DNA of 64,000 bases from Nostocoides sp. F2B08 (GTDB lineage: Bacteria; Actinomycetota; Actinomycetes; Actinomycetales; Dermatophilaceae). Each line of letters opens with the position of its first letter. The stretch's first letter is position 1. The translations under genes and the position numbers were made by a program. The stretch covers positions 149,167-213,166 of the forward strand of contig NZ_WESE01000007.1 of assembly GCF_009184895.1 (NCBI RefSeq), in the 5' to 3' direction. The notes beneath the pieces are model-generated. The model did no database searches, had not been told where the DNA came from, and saw nothing but the letters and a program-made list of their open reading frames with translations. Below are positions 29,776 through 38,426 of this stretch, one piece after another.

Positions 29776-31761
29776 CTACACCTGGGCCTTGGCGTCGATG
29801 GCCTCGCTCACCTTGGCCACAGCGGCGTCGACGGCGACGCCGTTCTCCTGGGAACCATCCCGGTAGCGGAAGGACACCGTCCCGGCCGCCTGGTCCTCAC
29901 CACCCGCGATGAGGATGAAGGGCACCTTGGACCGGCTCGCGTTGCGGATCTTCTTGGGGAACCGGTCGTCGGAGGCGTCGAGCTCGACGCGGATGCCATG
30001 CGCCGACATCCGGTCCAGCACGTCCTGCAGGTAGGGCTCGTACTCCTCCGCCACGGGAACACCCAGGACCTGCACCGGCGAGAGCCAGGGCGGGAACGCC
30101 CCCGCGTAGTGCTCGACGAGCACCCCCATGAAGCGCTCTATCGACCCGAACTTCGCGGAGTGGATCATGACCGGTTGCTTCCGCGCACCGTCGGAGTCCT
30201 GGTACTCGAGGCCGAAGCGCTCCGGTTGGTTGAAGTCGTACTGGATCGTGGACATCTGCCAGGTTCGGCCGATCGCGTCGCGAGCCTGGACCGACACCTT
30301 GGGGCCGTAGAAGGCGGCCCCGCCCGGGTCCGGGACGAGCTCGAGCCCGGACCCGACGCACACGTCCTCGAGGACCCTGGTCGCCACGGCCCACTGCTCG
30401 TCGGTGCCGATGAACTTGTCCTTCTTCTCACCGGTCTCGTCGCGGGTCGACAATTCGAGGTAGAAGTCGTCGAGGCCGAAGTCGCGAAGCAGCGAGAGGA
30501 CGAAGTCCAGCAGGTGCTTGATCTCGGCCGGCGCCTGCTCGGGGGTGACGTACGAGTGCGAGTCGTCCATCTCGAGACCGCGCACGCGGGTCAGCCCGTG
30601 GACCACCCCGGACTTCTCGTAGCGATAGACCGACCCGAACTCGAACAACCGCATCGGCAGGTCGCGGTAGCTGCGCCCGCGCGACCGGAAGATGAGGTTG
30701 TGCATGGGGCAGTTCATCGCCTTGAGGTAGTAGTCGCTGCCCTCGAGCTCCATCGGCGGGAACATCGTGTCCGCGTAGTACGGCAGGTGTCCGGAGGTGT
30801 GGAACAGCCCCTCCTTGGTGATGTGCGGCGTCCCGACGTACTCGAACCCCTCGTCGATGTGCCGCTGGCGCGCGTAGTCCTCCATCTCGCGCTTGATCAC
30901 GCCACCCCGAGGGTGGAAGACGGGCAGACCCGAGCCGAGCTCGTCGGGGAAGGAGTACAGGTCGAGCTCGGCACCGATCCGACGGTGGTCCCGACGCTCG
31001 GCCTCGGCGAGTCGCGCGAGGTAGGCCGTCAGGTCCGCCTTGCTCGGCCACGCCGTGCCGTAGATGCGCTGCAGCTGCGGGTTCTTCTCGGAGCCGCGCC
31101 AGTATGCGGCTGCCGAGCGCATCACCTTGAAAGCGTTGCCGATGAGCTTGGTCGACGGGATGTGCGGGCCGCGGCACAGGTCTCCCCAGGCGACGGTACC
31201 GTCCTTGCGCACGTTGTCGTAGATCGTCAGCTGGGCTCCGCCCACTTCGACGGACGCACCTTCTGCGGCATCCTCCGATGCCCCGCCCTTGAGGCCGATG
31301 AGCTCGCACTTGTACGGCTCGTGGGTCAGCTCGGCGAGGGCCTCCGAATCGCTGACCTCGCGCCGGACGAACGTCTGACCCTCGTTGATGATGCGCTGCA
31401 TCGCCTTCTCGATGGCCTTGAGGTCCTCGGGATGGAATGGGACCTCGACGTCGAAGTCGTAGTAGAAGCCGTCGCGGACCGGGGGTCCGATGCCCAACCG
31501 GGCGTTCGGGTGCAGCTGCTGGACCGCCTGGGCGAGCACGTGGGCGCAGGAGTGCCGCAGGACGTTGAGTCCGTCCTCGCTGTCGATGGCGACCGGCTCG
31601 ACCTCGTCACCGTCTGCGAGCGCGTGGGCCAGGTCGACGAGCTCGCCCCCCACGCGCGCCACCACGATCTCCCGGCGTCCCTCGAAGAGCTCGGCCGCGG
31701 TCGTCCCGGCCGGCACCGATCGCGCGCTGTCGGCGACGTGGACGGTGATCTCGGCGGACAT
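29776..31761 (-). CDS. thrS: Threonine--tRNA ligase
   Basis: Class II synthetase of 661 residues charging tRNA-Thr. The N-terminal TGS domain, the editing domain with [14 protein letters not shown], the motif 2 region ([15 protein letters not shown], here [19 protein letters not shown]) and the anticodon-binding domain are in order. The start ATG 31761 has an AGGAGA ribosome-binding site 8 nt upstream. A -10 box TACGCT at 31823-31818 gives a leader of about 50 nt; I see no T-box structure in it. Confidence 0.97.
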   Translation of the reverse strand: MSAEITVHVADSARSVPAGTTAAELFEGRREIVVARVGGELVDLAHALADGDEVEPVAIDSEDGLNVLRHSCAHVLAQAVQQLHPNARLGIGPPVRDGFYYDFDVEVPFHPEDLKAIEKAMQRIINEGQTFVRREVSDSEALAELTHEPYKCELIGLKGGASEDAAEGASVEVGGAQLTIYDNVRKDGTVAWGDLCRGPHIPSTKLIGNAFKVMRSAAAYWRGSEKNPQLQRIYGTAWPSKADLTAYLARLAEAERRDHRRIGAELDLYSFPDELGSGLPVFHPRGGVIKREMEDYARQRHIDEGFEYVGTPHITKEGLFHTSGHLPYYADTMFPPMELEGSDYYLKAMNCPMHNLIFRSRGRSYRDLPMRLFEFGSVYRYEKSGVVHGLTRVRGLEMDDSHSYVTPEQAPAEIKHLLDFVLSLLRDFGLDDFYLELSTRDETGEKKDKFIGTDEQWAVATRVLEDVCVGSGLELVPDPGGAAFYGPKVSVQARDAIGRTWQMSTIQYDFNQPERFGLEYQDSDGARKQPVMIHSAKFGSIERFMGVLVEHYAGAFPPWLSPVQVLGVPVAEEYEPYLQDVLDRMSAHGIRVELDASDDRFPKKIRNASRSKVPFILIAGGEDQAAGTVSFRYRDGSQENGVAVDAAVAKVSEAIDAKAQV

Positions 31762-31851
31762 GGTGCGGTTCTCCTCGCGTCGGGCGACATGACGGTATGC
31801 GGCGCACACCGGCCCCCAGCGTAGTCACCCGGGGCCGGGGTGCCGAACCCG

Positions 31852-32892
31852 TTATCGGCCGCGGTCGGTCCCGGGGGTCAGGCTGAAGTGCCCTGTCTCC
31901 CGCCAGTGCCCAAGCCGGTCGACCGTGCGGTCGAGATAGCCGCGCGCCTGCGCCCGGAGGTGCTCGGTGGTGCTTAGGAGGAGGTCGTTGGCGAGGAGGA
32001 GCTGACGCGAGGCGACCAGTGCCTCGAACACTGCAGGGGCGACGTCTGGGAGCGACCGGACGTCGCCGTACCCCCCTCGAAGCCGCTCCTCCACCCGAGG
32101 AGCGGAACCGCGCAGGTAGAAGGTCGCGATGGCCAGGTCGAGGGCCGGGCTGGCGATGCCGCAGTCGTCGAAGTCGAAGACGGCCAGCTCATCCCGGTGC
32201 CACTTGAGGTTGCCACCGTGCAGGTCGCCGTGGACGACGACGGGTGGGCAGTCCCGCTCGGCGGTCAGGATCGCGTCTCGGCACCGGCGCAGGGACCACC
32301 GGACCAGGTCGGCCTCCCTGGAGTCCGCAGGAAACGCGTGGCTGAGCCGGTCGTCGTCCCCGAAGAACGGGTCCGTGAAGCTCGACAACCGGCCTCCTGG
32401 GGGAAGAGCCCAGCGTTCGGCATGGGCGTGCATGGCCGCCATCGCCCGTCCCATCGCGCGAGCCTGGATCGGGTCGCACTCCCCTACGTCCTCGCCGTCG
32501 AGCCAGCTCGCCGCCACGACCACGAACTCCCCGTGTCGGGTCGGCACCATCGTGTGGTCCGCTCCTGCGACCGTTCGCAGCGGAACCGGAAGTCGCAGTG
32601 AGGTCTCGGCCGCCAGCGCCCGCATCCAGGCGTGCTGTGCGCGGATGTGCTCCGGCGAGCTGAACGAGTTCGTGTTGACCCGGACCGCGAACCGGTGACC
32701 GTCCGAGCCGTCCACCCGGAACGTGGTGTTGAACTCGTGCCGGACCAGTTCGATCCCGCGGACCTCGAGCCCGAAGTGGCCCGCGCCCGTTCGGGCCACC
32801 TCACGCAAGAGGTCGACCTGCTCGCCCGAGGCGAGCGACGCATACCCCTCCTCCGGGGTGCGCCTCACCCGTCGCGGCCCTGCCAGGTGCAC
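31852..32892 (-). CDS. Phosphotransferase (APH/homoserine kinase II-like)
   Basis: Aminoglycoside-phosphotransferase fold kinase of 346 residues. The catalytic loop VVHGDLHGGNLKWH and the metal-binding motif AVFDFDDCGIASPALDLA are clear; substrate is unknown, possibly a metabolite such as homoserine or choline. It overlaps the PCD-VOC gene by 28 nt, so they share an operon. Confidence 0.85.
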   Translation of the reverse strand: MHLAGPRRVRRTPEEGYASLASGEQVDLLREVARTGAGHFGLEVRGIELVRHEFNTTFRVDGSDGHRFAVRVNTNSFSSPEHIRAQHAWMRALAAETSLRLPVPLRTVAGADHTMVPTRHGEFVVVAASWLDGEDVGECDPIQARAMGRAMAAMHAHAERWALPPGGRLSSFTDPFFGDDDRLSHAFPADSREADLVRWSLRRCRDAILTAERDCPPVVVHGDLHGGNLKWHRDELAVFDFDDCGIASPALDLAIATFYLRGSAPRVEERLRGGYGDVRSLPDVAPAVFEALVASRQLLLANDLLLSTTEHLRAQARGYLDRTVDRLGHWRETGHFSLTPGTDRGR

Positions 32893-33512
32893 ACGCAGGC
32901 CTCGTTGCCGTCGGCGTCAGCGAGCACCCAGAACCGTGGCGCGTCAGCGTCCGAGACAAGGGTGCCCCCTCCCGCGAGCGCGGCCTCGACCCGCGCCTCC
33001 GCCTCGTCGTGCGACACGGTGACGTCCAGGTGGATCCGGTTGCGCTGCTCGCGCGGCTCGTCGAGCCGCTGGAACCACAGTGACGGGAGCCGGCCCTCGG
33101 GGTCCGAGGCCGCATCCTCCCCGTCGGGGACGAACCCGAGGACGGCAGCCCAGAACGGGATGATCCGGGCAGCGTCCATGGTGTCGACCGCGATCTCGAG
33201 CTCGGTGAGCCGCGGGTGCTCGACCGTGCCCCCGTGGTCGGCGACGAGTGGTGTCACCGCGGCCGCGAAGCGAAGGTCGCGGTCGGTGAGGCCCCCCACG
33301 TCGTGGCTCGCGACCGCAAGGACGACTCGTCCCCAGCGCAGGTCGATGTCGGGATGGTGCTGCTGCTCCTCGGCGACCGCGCCGACGGCGTCGACGAAGC
33401 GCAGCGCCGAGGCGAAGTCGGGGAAGGCCACCGAGAGCATCAGGCGCCCGAGGAGGAGCCGCCACTGGGGCGCGCCCTCCTGGGCCTGTGCGCGGGTCAG
33501 GCTCTGGCTCAT
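32865..33512 (-). CDS. Pterin-4a-carbinolamine dehydratase-like/VOC fusion protein
   Basis: Fusion of 215 residues. The first 100 residues resemble pterin-4a-carbinolamine dehydratase (pattern EEQQHHPDIDLRWGRVVLA with the two active-site histidines, and SHDVGGLTDRDLRFAAAV). The rest is a VOC domain of the glyoxalase/bleomycin-resistance fold (LTELEIAVDTMDAARIIPFW to VLADADGNEACVCTW). No activity can be assigned to the fusion. A TACAGT -10 lies 6 nt before ATG 33512. Confidence 0.85.
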   Translation of the reverse strand: MSQSLTRAQAQEGAPQWRLLLGRLMLSVAFPDFASALRFVDAVGAVAEEQQHHPDIDLRWGRVVLAVASHDVGGLTDRDLRFAAAVTPLVADHGGTVEHPRLTELEIAVDTMDAARIIPFWAAVLGFVPDGEDAASDPEGRLPSLWFQRLDEPREQRNRIHLDVTVSHDEAEARVEAALAGGGTLVSDADAPRFWVLADADGNEACVCTWQGRDG

Positions 33513-33518
33513 CTCGCC

Positions 33519-33524
33519 ACTGTA
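33519..33524 (-). promoter_or_regulatory. Leaderless promoter of the PCD-VOC gene
   Basis: TACAGT on the minus strand lies 6 nt before ATG 33512, with no ribosome-binding site in between. It would drive the PCD-VOC gene and the overlapping phosphotransferase. Confidence 0.45.
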
Positions 33525-33571
33525 GAACCGGTGGGCCGGTCCGGTCTTCGGAGCGGTCCTCGAACGTGGGA

Positions 33572-33607
33572 GGGGCGGCGCCGACGGTCTCCCGTCGACG
33601 CCGCCCC
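33572..33607 (-). terminator. Strong GC-rich hairpin terminator of the M14 peptidase gene
   Basis: GGGGCGGCG pairs with CGCCGCCCC (9 bp) and, inside it, CGACGG pairs with CCGTCG around a TCTC loop, with one unpaired base on each side. It starts 21 nt past the peptidase stop. A U-tract is absent, as is common in high-GC actinobacteria. Confidence 0.75.
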
Positions 33608-33628
33608 GTCAGGTGGCTGCCGTCCGGC

Positions 33629-36310
33629 CTACGGCGTCGCCTCCGCGAGCTCCGAGCTCGTGGACGCGGATCCCGCGGCGGCATCCGGGGCTGCCCAGAA
33701 GATGGCGGTGGCCGCCTGGCTCAGGCCGCCCTTCGGGTGCGTCCGGAAGAACACCGAGGTGCCGAAGACCAGCGCCCTGGCCCCGTTGGCGGATTCCGCG
33801 GAGATGACCGACGCGTTCCCACCGGCCTCAAGCGGACCGTTGGTCGAGTTGGTCGCCCGCCAGTGCCCGGCGAGCAGCGGGTTGCCGGCAGCGTAGGACT
33901 GCTCGACCTTCGTCCCCTCGCCGAGGTCGACGAACGAGACCGCCGGGTAGACGAACGCCGAGTCCTGCGGGTGCGCCGCGAAGACCGAGTCGGCCGGGGT
34001 GTCGACAGCCACGATGCCGTTGCCGTCGCCGTTCCCGGATCTGGCGGTCGCCGTGAGCAGCCCGAAAGACCTGGCAGCGGTCAGGGCGCTGGAGCCGCGC
34101 CCGATGATCGAGTTGCCTTCGCCGACCCATTCCTCGACCGCATCGCGACCGGCGGACTGGGAGGAGCCGAAGCTCAATCCGCCGCCGAGCCACAGGACGT
34201 CGAGGTCGTCCAGGACGCTCGGGTCCGCCGTGATGATCGAGGTCGAGAGCGGAGTCGCATCCGTGAACCCCAGTTGGGCGAGGGACTCGCGATCGTCCTG
34301 GTTGCCGGTGTATCCGAGGCGGATGTCCTCGAGAAGCTTCGCTTCCCCGCCCTGGACCGCCGCGGCCTGCGCGGTCGACGAGCTGCGGAAGGCGATGTCG
34401 AGGTCGAGCGCGACATCGATCGCGAGCCTGTGCGACTGCGGCGCGACGACCGCTTCCCCGCTGTCCAGGAGCCACACCATGGCGTCCTCGTCGAGCAGGC
34501 GGTTCAGGGCCCGGAAGTCCTCGACTCCGGCGACATCGAAGGTGACGTACTGGGCGCGGGCCGGGATGGCCGCCTGCCGCGTCGGCGCGCTGACCAGCTT
34601 GGTGCCGTTGATCGGCGCGTCCGTCGTCAGGCCCACCTTGTCCACCGTCGCTCCCCACAGGTAGGAGTACGACCAGGCCGAGATGTCGTACATCAGGGGA
34701 ACCTTGTCCGAGATGTCCGTGCCGAGATCGAGCAGGGTGTTCGCCAGCGCCCGCTTGGCCTGGTGCATGTCGACGACGTAGGAGCCGCGCGGGTATGTCG
34801 TGTCCCCGACTCGGGTGTCGCGGTTGAGCGTGCGCACCTCGATGTCATGGAACAGCAGCTGCTCGACGAGCCGGGTGGCGTCGCTGACCGACCGCTGACC
34901 GTCACCCACCGGGATGACATACGCACGCGGCAGGGTGACCGGGTCCTGGTTGTCGGCGACGTCCCACAGCGGCTTCCACTGCTCCGGGCCCGGCACCGAG
35001 GCGATGGTCTCGAGCGTCAGCGAGGACTTGGGCTTGCCCTCGACCCCGCGACGGAAGAACTCGATCTGGTTCGCGAGGATGTCGTCGCTGTTCTCCGAGA
35101 CGTAGTCGACGATGCTCCGGATCGTCTGCTCGGCGACGGCCGTGTTGACGGCGGCACGCTCCGGTGTCTGGACGCTGCCGACGCCCTGGACGTTGACCCG
35201 CCGCAGCGGCAGCTCGACGGTGTTGGCGAGGGCGCCGTAGTACGCGGCGTACTGCGCCGTGAAGATCGGCGGGTAGTCGTCCCACCCGGTGGGGGTGTCG
35301 CGGTACGGGATGCGGATGCCCCCGGCCGACGACAGCGGGTTGTCCGGGATGGCGGCCGCCACGACGTCCTCCTCGACCTGCAGGGCGGCTGCGTAGGCGT
35401 GCGGGATGAAGAGGTCGTACTCGTAGTTCTCACCGTGCGGAGGACCGCAGGGCTCCACCTGGAGGATTCCCGTGTACCCGTGGAGGTCCGCCTGGTACAG
35501 CGGCAGGATCGACTGCGTGCTGCGGACGAAGGACGCCGCCTCGGGGTTGACGTTGGTGATCATGTCGCGGTTCGCGTCGAACCCGAGCGAGGTGGCCCGG
35601 GTGCCAAGGACACGACCGTCGGGGTTGAGGCTGACGGAGAAGTACAGGCGGTGTGTGGTCAGCAGGTCGCTCACCTCGGACCAGGGTGCCGAGACGAGGT
35701 CCTCGATGTAGTTCAGCGAGGCGTCGGTCCCCTCCCACTCATTGCCGTGGATGTTCGCGGAGAACCAGATCGGCTTCTTGTACCCCGCCTTCAGGCGGGC
35801 ATCGCGGGAGGCCTTGGCCGGCTCGGTCTGGATCATCTCGCGCCAGGCGGTCTGGCGTCGCGTCTCGGCTGCCGTCTCCGGGGCGGTGACGGTGATGAGG
35901 TAGAGGTCCTTGCCGAGGGTCGACTCGCCGACCAGCTGGACCGAGACCCGGTCGCTCTCGGCCATCAGCTCGTTGAGCCGGGGAGCGATGTCGGCATACC
36001 CGATGAGGTCCGCGACGTAGGACCGGTCGGTCTCGTCCTCGGGAAAGACCTCGAGCGTCGGCTGGAACGGATACGACGAGGGCATGTCGAGCCCCGAGAC
36101 GAGTGGGACCTCGGGGCGTGGGCCGCGGGCCTCCCGGCGCTCGGCGGCGTTGATGTTGAGCTCCGGCCCGCGGCCCTGGCTGGTCTCGGGCGGTCCGCCC
36201 GGTGGTTCGCCTGGCGCCGGTTCGGAGACCGCTGTCGGCGACATGATGAGCGCCGCCGCGAGGGCGGCGGCGGTCGTCGCGAACCAGCGGGAGGCATGAC
36301 GTGACTGCAT
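33629..36310 (-). CDS. Secreted M14-family zinc carboxypeptidase-like protein
   Basis: Large exported peptidase of 893 residues. A Sec-type signal peptide (about 1-30: basic start, Ala/Leu-rich core) leads to a low-complexity linker and an M14 fold at about 75-480. The zinc-binding HxxE motif is H188 and E191 in NIHGNEWEG, and a later LYQADLHGYTG offers the third histidine. The C-terminal 400 residues have no family I recognise, with a glutamine-amidotransferase-like feel around LDVLWLGGGLSFGSSQ. ATG 36310 follows an AGGAGGTCC ribosome-binding site. It probably degrades peptides outside the cell. Confidence 0.88.
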   Translation of the reverse strand: MQSRHASRWFATTAAALAAALIMSPTAVSEPAPGEPPGGPPETSQGRGPELNINAAERREARGPRPEVPLVSGLDMPSSYPFQPTLEVFPEDETDRSYVADLIGYADIAPRLNELMAESDRVSVQLVGESTLGKDLYLITVTAPETAAETRRQTAWREMIQTEPAKASRDARLKAGYKKPIWFSANIHGNEWEGTDASLNYIEDLVSAPWSEVSDLLTTHRLYFSVSLNPDGRVLGTRATSLGFDANRDMITNVNPEAASFVRSTQSILPLYQADLHGYTGILQVEPCGPPHGENYEYDLFIPHAYAAALQVEEDVVAAAIPDNPLSSAGGIRIPYRDTPTGWDDYPPIFTAQYAAYYGALANTVELPLRRVNVQGVGSVQTPERAAVNTAVAEQTIRSIVDYVSENSDDILANQIEFFRRGVEGKPKSSLTLETIASVPGPEQWKPLWDVADNQDPVTLPRAYVIPVGDGQRSVSDATRLVEQLLFHDIEVRTLNRDTRVGDTTYPRGSYVVDMHQAKRALANTLLDLGTDISDKVPLMYDISAWSYSYLWGATVDKVGLTTDAPINGTKLVSAPTRQAAIPARAQYVTFDVAGVEDFRALNRLLDEDAMVWLLDSGEAVVAPQSHRLAIDVALDLDIAFRSSSTAQAAAVQGGEAKLLEDIRLGYTGNQDDRESLAQLGFTDATPLSTSIITADPSVLDDLDVLWLGGGLSFGSSQSAGRDAVEEWVGEGNSIIGRGSSALTAARSFGLLTATARSGNGDGNGIVAVDTPADSVFAAHPQDSAFVYPAVSFVDLGEGTKVEQSYAAGNPLLAGHWRATNSTNGPLEAGGNASVISAESANGARALVFGTSVFFRTHPKGGLSQAATAIFWAAPDAAAGSASTSSELAEATP

Positions 36311-36506
36311 GGGACCTCCTGATGTGGAGCCGGGATGAGAGTCCGACCCGACTCCGCCTGATGATGGTGGCCGAAACCTAGCAGCCATCACCCCATGGCG
36401 GGGCGGATCCCGACCGAGATAGTTCCGGACACTGAACGATCCGCGTCCTCCCCTGAGCTGCCTTGTCCCGCACACTTTCGGCGGACCGACATGCGAAGGT
36501 GATGCC

Positions 36507-38426
36507 ATGCGCACCGCTTCCTACGGAACCTGGCCCTCGCCGATCACCCCGGCCTCCCTCACCGAGGGACAGGTTCGGATCGACGAGGTGCGGATCGACG
36601 GGCCCCACACGTGGTGGCTCGAGTCGCGACCGTGGGAGGGAGGGCGTTCGGCGCTGGTCCGGCATGACTCACGCACCGGCGAGCGCCACGACGTCCTCGC
36701 ACCCCCGTGGAACGTGCGCTCTCGGGTCCACGAGTACGGCGGCGGCGCCTACGCGGTCGGCGACGGCGTGCTGGTCTTCTCCGACTTCTCCTCCGGCAGG
36801 CTGTTCCGCGTCAGCACGCACGAGCGCGCCACACCCCTCGAGCCGAGCCCGATCACCCCGGATGTCGCTGTGCGGTACGGAGGGCTCGTGCTGCACGACC
36901 ACCATGTCTACGGAGTGAGAGAGGACCATCGCAGGGAGGGCGAACCGGTCAACGAGCTCGTCCGGCTCACCGTCGACGGGCCGAACGACGACTGCGGGCA
37001 GGTCCTCGCCAGCGGCACCGACTTCGTCTCGCGGCCGGCGGTCTCCCCCGACGGCACCGAGATCGCCTGGATCGCCTGGGACCACCCGAACATGCCCTGG
37101 GACTCGACGACTCTCATGGTCGCCGAGGTCACCCATGACGGCCTCGAGCACGTCAGAGCACTGGCGGGCGGCGAGGGGATCTCAGTCGCGCAGCCGCAGT
37201 TCGCCGGCGATGGCACCCTCTTCTTCGTCTCCGACGAGGGCGGGTACTGGAACCTCCACCGCCGCGACGGCACCATGACACGGCCGCTCCACAGCCTGGA
37301 GGCGGACATCGCCCAGCCCCAGTGGGTGCTCGGCATGGTCGACTACGCGCTGCGGCCCGATGGTTGCGTCCTCGTCAGGCACTGGGTCGACGAGATCGCC
37401 CGACTCGGGCTACTCGATCCCGCGACGGGGCGGCTGACCGCGATCGAGGACGAGGGCTCTATGTTCGAACACCTCCAGGCGGCGGGTGACGACCTCGCCT
37501 ACCGACGGCTGCTCCCCGACCGCCTTCCGGAGGTGGTGCGCGGGCCTATCGACGGTCCCCGCACGGTCATCGGCCGGTCGGCCGAGGACGAGCCTGACCC
37601 CGAGCTGGTCTCCGTTCCGGAGCCGTGGACCTGGACCAACTCCTCCGGTGAGGAGGCGCACGGCCTGCTCTACCGACCCCGCACCCCGGATTACCGCGCA
37701 CCGGACGGCGAGCTGCCGCCGCTCCTGGTCAGCGTGCACGGCGGTCCCACGAGCAGGGCCGAGGCGGCCTACTCCTCGCAGACCCAGTTCTGGACGACCC
37801 GAGGGTTCGCGGTCCTCGACGTCAACCACGGCGGCAGCACCGGGTATGGCCGGGCCTACCGGGAGCGGCTGCGCGGTCAGTGGGGTGTCGTCGACATCGA
37901 CGACTGCATCACCGGGGCGGCCTCACTGGCCGAGGCCGGGATCGTCGACGGCGACCGGCTCGCCATCCACGGCGGCTCAGCGGGCGGCTACACGGTCCTG
38001 CGCGCCCTCACGACCTGCACCCTGTTCAGCGCCGGCACGAGCTACTTCGGCATCAGCGACCTCACCGGCCTGCTCGTCGACGACCACAAGTTCGAGTCCC
38101 GATACACGTTCGGCCTGGTCGCACCGTGGCCGGAGGGTCGGGAGGTGTATGCGGAGCGCTCGCCCCTGCACCACGTCGAGTCCCTGCACGGTGAGCTCCT
38201 CCTGCTCCAGGGAGCCGACGACATCGTGGTCCCGTTGAGCCAGGCGCAGCAGATGGCCGATGCGATGACGGCGGCCGGCAAGGACGTCGAGCTCGTCGTC
38301 TACCCGGGCGAGGGGCACGGCTTCCGCTCCGCCGAGGCGATGGTCGACTGCCTCGAGCGTGAGCTCGCGCACTACCTGCACGCTTTCGGGCTCACTGCCG
38401 ACGCGCCGGGGTCCGACCAAGGGTGA
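36507..38426 (+). CDS. S9 family prolyl oligopeptidase-like peptidase
   Basis: Cytoplasmic serine peptidase of 639 residues with an N-terminal beta-propeller (about 1-360) and a C-terminal alpha/beta hydrolase. The nucleophile is S491 in IHGGSAGGYTVL, the acid D571 or D572 in QGADDIVVP, and the histidine H604 in GEGHGF. No signal peptide is seen. Together with the amidase that overlaps its stop by 4 nt it forms a plus-strand pair, divergent from the M14 peptidase. Confidence 0.92.
   Translation: MRTASYGTWPSPITPASLTEGQVRIDEVRIDGPHTWWLESRPWEGGRSALVRHDSRTGERHDVLAPPWNVRSRVHEYGGGAYAVGDGVLVFSDFSSGRLFRVSTHERATPLEPSPITPDVAVRYGGLVLHDHHVYGVREDHRREGEPVNELVRLTVDGPNDDCGQVLASGTDFVSRPAVSPDGTEIAWIAWDHPNMPWDSTTLMVAEVTHDGLEHVRALAGGEGISVAQPQFAGDGTLFFVSDEGGYWNLHRRDGTMTRPLHSLEADIAQPQWVLGMVDYALRPDGCVLVRHWVDEIARLGLLDPATGRLTAIEDEGSMFEHLQAAGDDLAYRRLLPDRLPEVVRGPIDGPRTVIGRSAEDEPDPELVSVPEPWTWTNSSGEEAHGLLYRPRTPDYRAPDGELPPLLVSVHGGPTSRAEAAYSSQTQFWTTRGFAVLDVNHGGSTGYGRAYRERLRGQWGVVDIDDCITGAASLAEAGIVDGDRLAIHGGSAGGYTVLRALTTCTLFSAGTSYFGISDLTGLLVDDHKFESRYTFGLVAPWPEGREVYAERSPLHHVESLHGELLLLQGADDIVVPLSQAQQMADAMTAAGKDVELVVYPGEGHGFRSAEAMVDCLERELAHYLHAFGLTADAPGSDQG

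Noticed and set aside
29644..31824. Plus-strand frame of 726 codons opposite thrS
   Set aside because: Antisense shadow of a complete thrS; no recognisable motif.
33488..36304. Plus-strand open frame of 938 codons opposite the M14 peptidase
   Set aside because: It is the antisense shadow of a gene with clear signal peptide, zinc motif and ribosome-binding site; the product is an Arg/Asp/Val-rich string without domains.
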